Shown piece by piece: positions 45,293 to 55,036 of a stretch of 64,000 nucleotides of DNA. Under the pieces are notes generated by a model. The model was not told the DNA's origin, ran no database searches, and saw nothing but the letters and a program-made list of their open reading frames with translations. The stretch is from Coprobacter fastidiosus (GTDB lineage Bacteria > Bacteroidota > Bacteroidia > Bacteroidales > Coprobacteraceae). The stretch is from assembly GCF_030296935.1 (NCBI RefSeq), contig NZ_AP028032.1, positions 2,356,001 to 2,420,000 on the forward strand, in the 5' to 3' direction. A program made the position numbers and the translations under genes. Position 1 is the first letter of the stretch. Each line of letters starts with the position of its first letter.

Positions 45293-47147
45293 CCTTTTTT
45301 TCGTCTTTGGGTTTATTTTTGGTTATATCCAGCGGTTTTTGTTTATCCAGCGGTAGAGCGTAGACATCCCATGTCTGTTCTACATCCCAATTGGCTTTTA
45401 AATCGATAGATGTAGGATAGTAGAAAACTTCTTCGGGCTGCCGTTTTTCTGCGAAGTTGCCGGTGTCGAATTTCCCGTTCCCGTTTCGGTCCTTTACTAA
45501 ACGGATATAATATGTTCCCGGATCTACATATATAAATTCTGCACCTCCGTCTTTGACCGGTGATTTGCGTACCGGCTGGTCGCTTGAGTTTAACAGTTCG
45601 ACGAATGCCGAATCTTTTATTCCCAAAGTTTCTATATAAAAGTTGGAATATTCTTCGACCGTTTTTACTTTGAATGATTGGGAAAGTCTGTTACTCGGAT
45701 TTCCGTAGATACTGACAGATGCAAGAGAGTCAAGTGATACCCTGTATTCGCCTCCTGGTTTCCATTTGGTTTTTAGTGAAAATATTCTGTGCATCAAACT
45801 ATCTTGGAAAAATGTATAGTCGTTTACGGGAGTCCAGACCGTATCGACTTTTATCTCTAATTTGAGACTTTCTTCTTTTATGGAGTCGACCGGTTGGTCG
45901 AATGCAAAGTTAAGCTTATCATATATGTTTACGATGGAGGAAAATTGCGGGGATATTTTCATAAACTCGATTTCCGGTGCTTGATCTTCATCTTTTTTAT
46001 CTTTTTTGCTTTTTCGAACAGGTTTTTTTCTTTCTCGAAATACTAAGTTTAAGGTGTCTTTAAACGGGGTGAGTTGTCGTAAAGAATCGGTCCTTTTATA
46101 ATCTGCCGTGAATAGTAAAGTGTCCATGTTATAAATGAGCGAATCTTTAATCCAGTATAGAAGTGTGTCATTTGTTTGGTTTTTCTCGACAATAGCCCAA
46201 TCTTCTTGTTGAAAATTCAGAGGAGTCAATACCGGAAGCGAGTCGTCGGGTGCTGAAAAAATGAGAGAAAATCTGTTCCTGTTTGTTCGTTCGAACTTCT
46301 CTAAATAGCGTGATTTGAATTGTTCGTTAAAGACTTTTAGAATAATATTATTAGGATAGAAGTGGGGGAGAGTTACCATTTTTATCGTGTCGATTGTCAT
46401 ACTGTCTGCCCATATCGTATCTGCATGCATTACCATCTCTACCGTTGGTGTTACGGTACTATCCATGAACGCAATATCTTCGGATGGATTATCGAATTTG
46501 TAATCCCGGTTTGCGTCGTTCAGTCCGTATATGCGATATGTCCCCGCTCCGATGTTTTTTATGGAGAATCGTCCGTATGCATCGGATTTGGCAATCCTTT
46601 GCATCGGGGTTTTGGTAAATGCGGAATCGTTCAAGTTTGAATGTAAGCCGACAAGCATTCCTGTTACCGGTTCTAAATTCTCGGCATTCAATAATATACC
46701 TCCTATTTGCAGCGTGTCTATCGAGTTCCCTGTTGCAAAAGAAAAACTGAAGTTATATAGCGGATTTCTTTCATTATTGTCCGATATAGCATCTGAGAAA
46801 TCGATTGTATAGGTGGTGTTCGGTATCAGTGAATCTTGTAACTCTACAATAACTTTGCGCCCTGATGTCTGTATTTGCGGCATGTTTTTTTGCGCTGGAG
46901 AGACAATGACTTTTTCGGTCGGTTTGTCCACTTGTATTATTTCGTCAAATTCGATTTCTATTTTGTTTTTATTGAAATTGAGTTGATTGGGTTTCGGATT
47001 GCTTTTGACAAAAACGGGAGGGGTTGTGTCTATCGGACCTCCGGTAGGTCGTGCAATGTTGGCACATGAGAGTATAAATGCCGCAGCAAAAGCGGTCAAT
47101 ATAAAATTTCTTGCATATAGTAGCCATTTCGTTCTGTCCGGCATCAT
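45198..47147 (-). CDS. Ig-like domain lipoprotein (Big_5 type)
   Basis: 649 residues. The N-terminus ARNFILTAFAAAFILSCANI is a lipoprotein signal (Cys near residue 28). It is followed by RPTGGPIDTTPPVFVKSNPK, the start of a bacterial Ig-like (SbsA/Big_5) domain with IEIEFDEIIQVD and NTTYTIDFSDAISDNNERNP. A further region has a carboxypeptidase-like fold (SDAYGRFSIKNIGAGTYRIY, GLNDANRDYKFDNPSEDIAF). The C-terminus is low-complexity and Lys/Asp rich. This family is common in Bacteroidota and its role is unknown, presumably at the outer membrane. The next gene (DUF3108) overlaps its 3' end. Confidence 0.82.
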   Translation of the reverse strand: MMPDRTKWLLYARNFILTAFAAAFILSCANIARPTGGPIDTTPPVFVKSNPKPNQLNFNKNKIEIEFDEIIQVDKPTEKVIVSPAQKNMPQIQTSGRKVIVELQDSLIPNTTYTIDFSDAISDNNERNPLYNFSFSFATGNSIDTLQIGGILLNAENLEPVTGMLVGLHSNLNDSAFTKTPMQRIAKSDAYGRFSIKNIGAGTYRIYGLNDANRDYKFDNPSEDIAFMDSTVTPTVEMVMHADTIWADSMTIDTIKMVTLPHFYPNNIILKVFNEQFKSRYLEKFERTNRNRFSLIFSAPDDSLPVLTPLNFQQEDWAIVEKNQTNDTLLYWIKDSLIYNMDTLLFTADYKRTDSLRQLTPFKDTLNLVFRERKKPVRKSKKDKKDEDQAPEIEFMKISPQFSSIVNIYDKLNFAFDQPVDSIKEESLKLEIKVDTVWTPVNDYTFFQDSLMHRIFSLKTKWKPGGEYRVSLDSLASVSIYGNPSNRLSQSFKVKTVEEYSNFYIETLGIKDSAFVELLNSSDQPVRKSPVKDGGAEFIYVDPGTYYIRLVKDRNGNGKFDTGNFAEKRQPEEVFYYPTSIDLKANWDVEQTWDVYALPLDKQKPLDITKNKPKDEKKDDSQNDNKEEGPVYSNRPSGAITPRSQGSYR

Positions 47148-47257
47148 CTGTATCGCTTGTTTTAAAGGGGTAAAGATACAAAAAAGAATGATTCTTCGAT
47201 TGTTTTTTCTTCGATATGACAGATATTAACGGTGTCGAGCGCAAATTAATCAAACAT

Positions 47258-47291
47258 TTTGTTATCGGAATAGAAAAAAAACATATATTTG
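47258..47291 (+). promoter_or_regulatory. Promoter of secDF
   Basis: TTTG (47258-47261), 22 bases, then TATATTTG (47284-47291), 57 bases before the ATG. Spacing is slightly longer than consensus. Confidence 0.5.
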
Positions 47292-47348
47292 CACCTTATT
47301 AAAAACAGGAAAAATCAATTAATCTAAAAATCATAAAGTAATTATCAC

Positions 47349-50342
47349 ATGCAAAACAAAGGTTTTATAAGAGTTTTTGCGGTATTACTCACGTTGGTAT
47401 GTCTCTTTTACATATCTTTTTCATTTGTAACACGGCATTATACGAAAAAGGCCGAAGAGTATGCTAACGGAGATGCAATGAAGTATAAGCAGTATATCGA
47501 TTCTATTGCGACTGAAAAGGTATATTTAGGGTATTATACTTTTAAGCAGTGCCGTGAGATGGAGATCGGTCTGGGGTTAGACCTAAAAGGAGGTATGAAC
47601 GTAACGTTGCAAATCTCTGTGGCTGATGTGTTGAGGTCATTGTCAAATAACAACACGGATGTTAATTTTAACAAAGCGCTGGCAAACGCTACTGCCAACC
47701 AGGCAGATAATAAAGATTTCTTATCTGCTTTTGTAAATGAATACAAAAAGCTAGATCCTAATATCCGATTGGCTGCTATTTTCAGTACTTATCAATTGAA
47801 AGATAAGATTACGCCCAATGCGACGAATGATGAAGTTGTAGCTGTTTTACGGGAAGAGTTGAACAGTGCGATAGATAACTCGTTCAATGTGCTTCGTACA
47901 CGTATTGACCGTTTCGGGGTTGTTGCTCCTAATATTCAGCGTCTTGAAAAGGACGGCCGTATTTTGGTAGAGCTTCCGGGTGTGAAAGAACCGGAACGTG
48001 TTCGTAAACTTCTTCAAGGAAGCGCTAACCTCGAATTTTGGGAAACTTATAATCTGAATGAGTTTTTCAATAAATTGGCAAGTGCGAATGAGTTGCTTGC
48101 CCGTTTGGAAAATCAGTCGGAAGATACTTCTTCTAAGACGGATTCTACTGTTGTCGAGTCGCAGGATTCTACTGCCGTAACGGCAACGACTTCATTGAAG
48201 GATAGTCTGACTCAGAAGATAAAAGATATGAACAAGAGCGATGAGCAACAAAATATCAATGCGTGGAAAAAGCAAAACCCGTTGTTTGCTCGTCTTAATC
48301 CCAACGTCTCTCAAGAAGGGGCTATCGGAAATGGTCCGGCTGTAGGTATTGCCCACATAAATGACACGGCTGCCGTAAATAAATATTTGGCAATGCGTCA
48401 GGTTCGTGAACTTTTGCCTGCTAATATCGTATTTAAGTGGACAGTGAAGCCTATTGACGAGAAAGAACAATACTTTCAGTTAGTTGCGTTGAAAGCGACA
48501 AACGGAGGTCGTCCTCCTCTGGAAGGTGATGTGATTACCGATGCTCGCGAAGATTTTGACCGGATGACAAATTCTGCAGTAGTAAGTATGTCTATGAATG
48601 CAGAAGGTTCTAAGATATGGGAACAGTTGACCCGCGAAAATATCGGGCGTTGTGTAGCGATTGTTTTGGATGATCAAGTATATTCATTCCCGGTAGTGAA
48701 TACTGAAATTTCAGGAGGAAATTCTCAAATTTCGGGGAACTTTACTCCGGAAGAGGCAAAAGACCTTGCGAATGTGTTGAAATCCGGAAAAATGGCGGCA
48801 AGTGTAAAGATCGTGCAAGAAGACATTATCGGTCCGTCATTGGGTCAAGAGGCAATTCAGAGCGGTATTATATCGTTCATTTTCGCCTTGGTTCTGCTGA
48901 TGGTCTATATGATCAGCATGTATGGCGTGACTCCCGGATTGGTTGCTAATCTCGGTTTGGTACTCAATATGTTCTTTACTATGGGTATTCTTGCTTCTTT
49001 CCAAGCCGTGCTTACGCTTTCGGGTATCGCCGGTTTGGTGTTGTCTTTGGGTATTGCGGTAGATGCCAATGTGCTGATTTATGAGCGGGCAAAAGAGGAA
49101 CTTCGTTTGGGTAAGAACCTTAAAAATGCGATTACCGACGGTTATAAGAATGCGTTTTCCGCAATTTTCGACTCAAACTTGACCTCTTTGATTACTGGTT
49201 TGATTCTGTTCTTCTTCGGAACAGGACCTATTAAAGGTTTTGCCACGACTTTGATGATCGGTATTGCCATGTCATTCTTTACCGCTGTGTTCTTGACTCG
49301 TTTGATCTATGAACGCGGATTGGAAAGAAATTGGTTTAAACACCTTACATTTACGACATCTCTTACAAAGAATTGGTTGACACATCCGAAAATTAATTTC
49401 CTCGGAGTTCGGAAAACCGGTTATATCGTATGTGCCGTATTGGTTGTTATCGGAGTTATCTCTTTTGGTATAAAAGGTCTTAGCAAGGGTATTGATTTCT
49501 CCGGAGGCCGTAACTATGTGGTACGTTTCCAAGAACCTGTAAATACTCAAGAAATTGCTAATTTGTTGAAACCGTATTTTGAAGGCAGTTCTTTGTCGGT
49601 AATTACTATCGGTGGCGAAAATCAAGTTCGTGTTTCTACCAACTATCGTATCGCAGAGAATGACGATGCAATCGATAAAGAAATAGAAATGAAGTTATAT
49701 GACGGATTGAAGAGCATGTTGGGAGGTAAGACTCTGGATCAGTTTAAATCGGATAATATAATGAGTATTCAGAAAGTAGGCCCGAGTATTGCAGAAGATA
49801 TAACGATCGGTGCTATATGGGCTGTGATACTTTCATTGATCGCTATTGCACTTTACATATTGCTTCGATTCCGAGATATTTCTTTCAGTGCCGGAACGTT
49901 GGTTTCTTTGGCATTCGATACCGTAATTATTATCTCATTCTATTCGTTATTCTACGGTTTATTGCCGTTCTCTATGGAGATAGACCAGTCATTTATTGCT
50001 GCTATCTTGACAGTGATCGGATATTCGGTAAATGATAAAGTGGTAGTATTTGACCGTGTGAGAGAGGTGATCGGTCTTTATCCGAAACGGGATAGATATC
50101 TTGTGATTAATGAGGCTTTGAATAGTACTTTAGCTCGTACTATCAGTACATCGTTAAGTACAGCAATCGTATTACTTTGTATATTTATTTTGGGTGGTGA
50201 TACGATTCGGAGCTTTACATTCGCTATGTTGCTGGGAGTTATAGTCGGTACTTTCTCGACTCTGTTTGTTGCTGTTCCAGTGGCATACGAGATTATGGGA
50301 AGAAAACAGAAAAAAGCTCAACTTGCAGAGGCTGCGAAATAA
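47349..50342 (+). CDS. secDF: Protein translocase SecDF (fused SecD and SecF)
   Basis: 997 residues. One membrane helix at the N-terminus is followed by the SecD signature GLGLDLKGGMNVTLQISVAD, a large periplasmic domain with an Asn/Ser-rich insert (SEDTSSKTDSTVVESQDSTA), and six helices including AVDANVLIYERAKEELRLGK. The SecF half begins near GIDFSGGRNYVVRF and ends in six helices with GYSVNDKVVVFDRVREVIGL. SecDF uses the proton gradient to help pull proteins through SecYEG. The fused form is usual in Bacteroidota. It stands alone between a promoter and a strong terminator. Confidence 0.96.
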   Translation: MQNKGFIRVFAVLLTLVCLFYISFSFVTRHYTKKAEEYANGDAMKYKQYIDSIATEKVYLGYYTFKQCREMEIGLGLDLKGGMNVTLQISVADVLRSLSNNNTDVNFNKALANATANQADNKDFLSAFVNEYKKLDPNIRLAAIFSTYQLKDKITPNATNDEVVAVLREELNSAIDNSFNVLRTRIDRFGVVAPNIQRLEKDGRILVELPGVKEPERVRKLLQGSANLEFWETYNLNEFFNKLASANELLARLENQSEDTSSKTDSTVVESQDSTAVTATTSLKDSLTQKIKDMNKSDEQQNINAWKKQNPLFARLNPNVSQEGAIGNGPAVGIAHINDTAAVNKYLAMRQVRELLPANIVFKWTVKPIDEKEQYFQLVALKATNGGRPPLEGDVITDAREDFDRMTNSAVVSMSMNAEGSKIWEQLTRENIGRCVAIVLDDQVYSFPVVNTEISGGNSQISGNFTPEEAKDLANVLKSGKMAASVKIVQEDIIGPSLGQEAIQSGIISFIFALVLLMVYMISMYGVTPGLVANLGLVLNMFFTMGILASFQAVLTLSGIAGLVLSLGIAVDANVLIYERAKEELRLGKNLKNAITDGYKNAFSAIFDSNLTSLITGLILFFFGTGPIKGFATTLMIGIAMSFFTAVFLTRLIYERGLERNWFKHLTFTTSLTKNWLTHPKINFLGVRKTGYIVCAVLVVIGVISFGIKGLSKGIDFSGGRNYVVRFQEPVNTQEIANLLKPYFEGSSLSVITIGGENQVRVSTNYRIAENDDAIDKEIEMKLYDGLKSMLGGKTLDQFKSDNIMSIQKVGPSIAEDITIGAIWAVILSLIAIALYILLRFRDISFSAGTLVSLAFDTVIIISFYSLFYGLLPFSMEIDQSFIAAILTVIGYSVNDKVVVFDRVREVIGLYPKRDRYLVINEALNSTLARTISTSLSTAIVLLCIFILGGDTIRSFTFAMLLGVIVGTFSTLFVAVPVAYEIMGRKQKKAQLAEAAK

Positions 50343-50360
50343 GGATTTTGAGTTTAGATA

Positions 50361-50406
50361 AAAACAGACAGGGATTCTGAATTTTCAGAATCCCTGTCTG
50401 TTTTTA
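50361..50406 (+). terminator. Terminator of secDF
   Basis: A perfect 20-base stem: 50361-50380 pairs with 50385-50404 around ATTT, ending in a T-run. Confidence 0.88.
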
Positions 50407-50417
50407 TGATATTTTCT

Positions 50418-50467
50418 AAAAAAAAATCGGATATAACTTTCTGAAGATGAAAGCCGTATCCGATTTT
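50418..50467 (-). terminator. Terminator of tRNA-Arg
   Basis: On the minus strand AATCGGATA (from 50465) pairs with TATCCGATT (50433-50425) and is followed by a run of seven or more Ts. A smaller inner stem (CTTTC/GAAAG) strengthens the hairpin. Confidence 0.7.
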
Positions 50468-50468
50468 G

Positions 50469-50540
50469 TACCTCCGCCGGGAATCGAACCCGGATCTAAA
50501 GTTTAGGAAACTTTTGTTCTATCCATTGAACTACAAAGGC
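50469..50540 (-). tRNA. tRNA-Arg (anticodon CCT)
   Basis: 72 bases. The acceptor begins GCCTTTG, pairing with CGGAGGT. The D arm is GTTCAATGGATAGAAC. The anticodon stem AAAGT/ACTTT holds the loop TTCCTAA (CCT), and the T arm is CCGGGTTCGATTCCCGG. It reads AGG arginine codons. The CCA end is not encoded (TAC follows). Confidence 0.93.
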
Positions 50541-50595
50541 ATTAGCGGCTACAAAAGTATAATTATTTCTGCTTTTTGCCAAATGTGTAGTGTAA

Positions 50596-51321
50596 TTAGT
50601 CGAATAATGTTTTGAGTACGTCAAGAGATTTGAGCTGTGTGAATCCGGCATGATGTAATTTGAAATATTCGATAATATGTTCGAGTATTTGTATTCTTTC
50701 TTGTCTGGAAAAACGGAATAGGTGCAGATTGTAGTAATTCATTCTCATGAGTGTCGTAAAACCGAATGTTTCATCGGGGGAGAGGACATAGGCATGTCCC
50801 GGATGTACAGAAGTGGAGATTCCGTTTAAAAGGTCAAAGTAATCTCCGGGACGATAATTTTCAATATTCGGATAAAATCCTAAAAATCCGGATATTCTAA
50901 TTAAAAAACAAAGATGAAAATTCGCTTTCCCGTCTTCAATGATATCAAGAAATTTGATTGATTGATGTAGAAATTCAAAAAAAACGGGATTTGCTTCAGG
51001 TTCTCGAATTGTACGGGATAAAAATTCGGATAAAAATAATGCGATAGAGTTTTTAACCGGATCATAATGAATTTGTTGTAGAATCTCTGCAGGTCTTACT
51101 TCTTTGATCTTTTGTATATCGCGTCCGGGTTTATAGTCAGACTCTATGTCTAATATTGAGAAAGGTGTGAATAGCGGTCTTTGCGACTTGCTTTTTCGTC
51201 CTTGTGTTTGGGGAATGGCATACGACATTCTTCCGTATTTCTCTGTATAGAGATGTGCGATGTGATTTTTATCGTTGTATGCAACTGTGTGTAATACGAT
51301 ACCTAATGTTTTTTCCAGCAT
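50596..51321 (-). CDS. recO: DNA repair protein RecO
   Basis: 241 residues. The N-terminal OB-fold begins MLEKTLGIVLHTVAYNDKNH and includes TEKYGRMSYAIPQTQGRKS. The helical part has DPVKNSIALFLSEFLSRTIR and CFLIRISGFLGFYPNIENYR, the Bacteroidota form, which often lacks the zinc-binding cysteines of other RecO proteins, as here. It loads RecA with RecR and anneals single strands. It is divergent from the DUF2721 gene. Confidence 0.9.
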   Translation of the reverse strand: MLEKTLGIVLHTVAYNDKNHIAHLYTEKYGRMSYAIPQTQGRKSKSQRPLFTPFSILDIESDYKPGRDIQKIKEVRPAEILQQIHYDPVKNSIALFLSEFLSRTIREPEANPVFFEFLHQSIKFLDIIEDGKANFHLCFLIRISGFLGFYPNIENYRPGDYFDLLNGISTSVHPGHAYVLSPDETFGFTTLMRMNYYNLHLFRFSRQERIQILEHIIEYFKLHHAGFTQLKSLDVLKTLFD

Positions 51322-51402
51322 ATTTTCAGTTCCGGAATTTTGTATTTACACAAAAATAGCGTATTCTTGCATAAAAACATTGATAATGATTGTAAAAATA
51401 TT

Positions 51403-51837
51403 ATGGAAGAACTTACTTTGACTACTCCTTCATTGTTGTTTTCAGCAGTTTCGTTGATTATGCTGGCTTATACAAACCGTTTTCTTTCATATGCTCAGGT
51501 TGTTCGTACTTTAAAAGGAGATTATGATTTGCATCCTACACGGATTACGGCTGCTCAAATAGATAATTTACGTAAACGTTTGTCTTTAATCCGTACAATG
51601 CAGATTTTGGGAATTGTAAGCCTTTTATTAAGTGTTTTGTGTATGTTTCTGATTTATATCGGATTTCAGACTTCTGCTGTGGGAGTTTTCGCTATATCAT
51701 TGTTATGTTTGATCTGTTCATTGGGAATTTCTATCGGAGAGATTGTTATTTCGGTCCGTGCTCTTGATCTGCATTTAAGTGAGATGGAACGTCAAAAAGC
51801 TAAGAAAACATCTTCTGATGATCCTCTATATTCATAA
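51403..51837 (+). CDS. DUF2721-type membrane protein
   Basis: 144 residues from the ATG at 51403 (MEELTLTTPSLLFSAVSLIM); upstream in-frame codons to 51340 do not look coding. The segments LLFSAVSLIMLAYTNRFLSY and two further membrane helices (TMQILGIVSLLLSVLCMFLI and AVGVFAISLLCLICSLGISI) match DUF2721, with the usual cytoplasmic AQVVRTLKGDYD loop. Function is unknown. The C-terminus is charged and short. Confidence 0.75.
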   Translation: MEELTLTTPSLLFSAVSLIMLAYTNRFLSYAQVVRTLKGDYDLHPTRITAAQIDNLRKRLSLIRTMQILGIVSLLLSVLCMFLIYIGFQTSAVGVFAISLLCLICSLGISIGEIVISVRALDLHLSEMERQKAKKTSSDDPLYS

Positions 51838-51905
51838 AAAGGTGTCGAAACGGTTACTTAAAAAGGCTAAAAGTGACATTTTGAGCGATATTTTTTGTCA
51901 AATAT

Positions 51906-51936
51906 TTTGTCAATTCAAAAAACAGCTCTATATTTG
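51906..51936 (+). promoter_or_regulatory. Promoter of the tRNA-Glu/rpsT unit
   Basis: TTTG (51906-51909), 19 bases, TATATTTG (51929-51936): an excellent match to the Bacteroidota consensus, 52 bases upstream of the first tRNA-Glu. Confidence 0.7.
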
Positions 51937-51988
51937 CACTCGCATTTGAGAAAACCTTATTTGTTTAAGCGAAAGGTTTTTAGATAAT

Positions 51989-52060
51989 GGCCCATTCGTC
52001 TATCGGCTAGGACGCAAGATTTTCATTCTTGAAAGAGGGGTTCGATTCCCCTATGGGCTA
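51989..52060 (+). tRNA. tRNA-Glu (anticodon TTC), copy 1
   Basis: 72 bases: acceptor GGCCCAT/ATGGGCT, anticodon stem CAAGA/TCTTG with loop TTTTCAT (TTC), and T arm GGGGTTCGATTCCCC. It is identical in sequence to copy 2 at 52398-52469. Confidence 0.95.
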
Positions 52061-52097
52061 CTAATATAAACGAATAAAAGTTAAGGAGATTAATTGA

Positions 52098-52349
52098 ATG
52101 GCAAATCATAAATCATCAATTAAGAGAATCAGACAAGCAGAGACGAAAAGATTACGTAATAGATATTATGCGAAAACTGCTAGAAATGCAGTTCGTAAAT
52201 TGCGTGCTATTACCGTAAAAGAAGATGCTGCTGCATTGTATGTTAAAGTTAGCTCTATGCTTGATAAGTTGGCTAAAAAGAATGTTATTCACAAGAATAA
52301 GGCCAGCAATTTGAAATCTAAATTGGCTTTGCATATAAATAAGCTGTAA
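52098..52349 (+). CDS. rpsT: 30S ribosomal protein S20
   Basis: 83 residues, very basic. The start [20 protein letters not shown] is the S20 signature; [20 protein letters not shown] and [20 protein letters not shown] follow. It binds 16S rRNA early in 30S assembly. The gene lies between two identical tRNA-Glu genes, apparently in one transcript. Confidence 0.96.
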   Translation: MANHKSSIKRIRQAETKRLRNRYYAKTARNAVRKLRAITVKEDAAALYVKVSSMLDKLAKKNVIHKNKASNLKSKLALHINKL

Positions 52350-52397
52350 TTTAAAGGTTTGAATAGACTGAGGATATTTGCCTCGTCATTATAAGAT

Positions 52398-52469
52398 GGC
52401 CCATTCGTCTATCGGCTAGGACGCAAGATTTTCATTCTTGAAAGAGGGGTTCGATTCCCCTATGGGCTA
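52398..52469 (+). tRNA. tRNA-Glu (anticodon TTC), copy 2
   Basis: 72 bases, identical to the copy at 51989-52060, with the same anticodon TTC. It lies 48 bases after the rpsT stop and 10 bases before a terminator. Confidence 0.95.
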
Positions 52470-52479
52470 CCGAAAGTTT

Positions 52480-52510
52480 ACCGAATACATATTGTATTCG
52501 GTTTTTTTTG
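52480..52510 (+). terminator. Terminator of the tRNA-Glu/rpsT unit
   Basis: ACCGAATACA (52480-52489) pairs with TGTATTCGGT (52493-52502), followed by seven Ts. Confidence 0.88.
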
Positions 52511-52641
52511 TTGTATGGCAGTGACTACAATCTGCTCTAAGGAGATTATGATTATAGGATCGTTTCTCAGCTTCTCTTTGATAGATATTTGTCTTTATAT
52601 AAAAAACCAATAGCAAATTTTCTTCTGTCAGGTATTTTTAG

Positions 52642-52649
52642 TAACTTTG
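52642..52649 (+). promoter_or_regulatory. -7 promoter element of gyrB
   Basis: TAACTTTG, 73 bases upstream of the gyrB ATG; fits TAnnTTTG. Confidence 0.45.
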
Positions 52650-52671
52650 TTTGCTTTCGAATTTTGTCTGA

Positions 52672-54678
<2,007 letters not shown>

Positions 54679-54708
54679 TTATTGCAAGTAGTAAATAACA
54701 TATTGGCG

Positions 54709-54747
54709 GTCTGCATGAGTTCTGATCTTATGCAGACTGTTTTTTTG
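54709..54747 (+). terminator. Terminator of gyrB
   Basis: GTCTGCATGAG (54709-54719) pairs with CTTATGCAGAC (54727-54737) with one G-T pair, followed by TGTTTTTTT. It directly abuts dispersed element copy E. Confidence 0.8.
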
Positions 54748-54748
54748 T

Positions 54749-54922
54749 AAGAGCCCGTTTAAATTTTTTCGAGTCAGTTTTGAAAGTTTCTTTCGAAGAT
54801 GTTTTTGTTGTTTTACGAGGAAGATGGCGGGCTATCTGACGAGTGAGAACGAGAAAAGAGACCGAAAGAAAACGTAAAAATGACCTGATAGTATTTTATT
54901 AGGAAATTTAAACAGGAACTAA
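54749..54922 (-). repeat. Dispersed MITE-like intergenic element, copy E (inverted)
   Basis: In reverse orientation to copies A-D. Read on the minus strand it starts TTAGTTCCTGTTTAAATTTC, carries TTTTCTTTCGGTCTC and the central GATAGCCCGCCATC, then CATCTTCGAAAGAAAC, and ends AAATTTAAACGGGCTCTTA. It is the best-preserved full-length copy at both ends. Confidence 0.75.
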
Positions 54923-55036
54923 GAATAGAGATGATATAATTTGTTAAGAATATAGAAAACAAGGAACGTCTCGATTAAACTATTTTTGTAAGAGATAGTC
55001 TTATAAAGCGTAAATAAAAAAATAGAAACATCCTCA

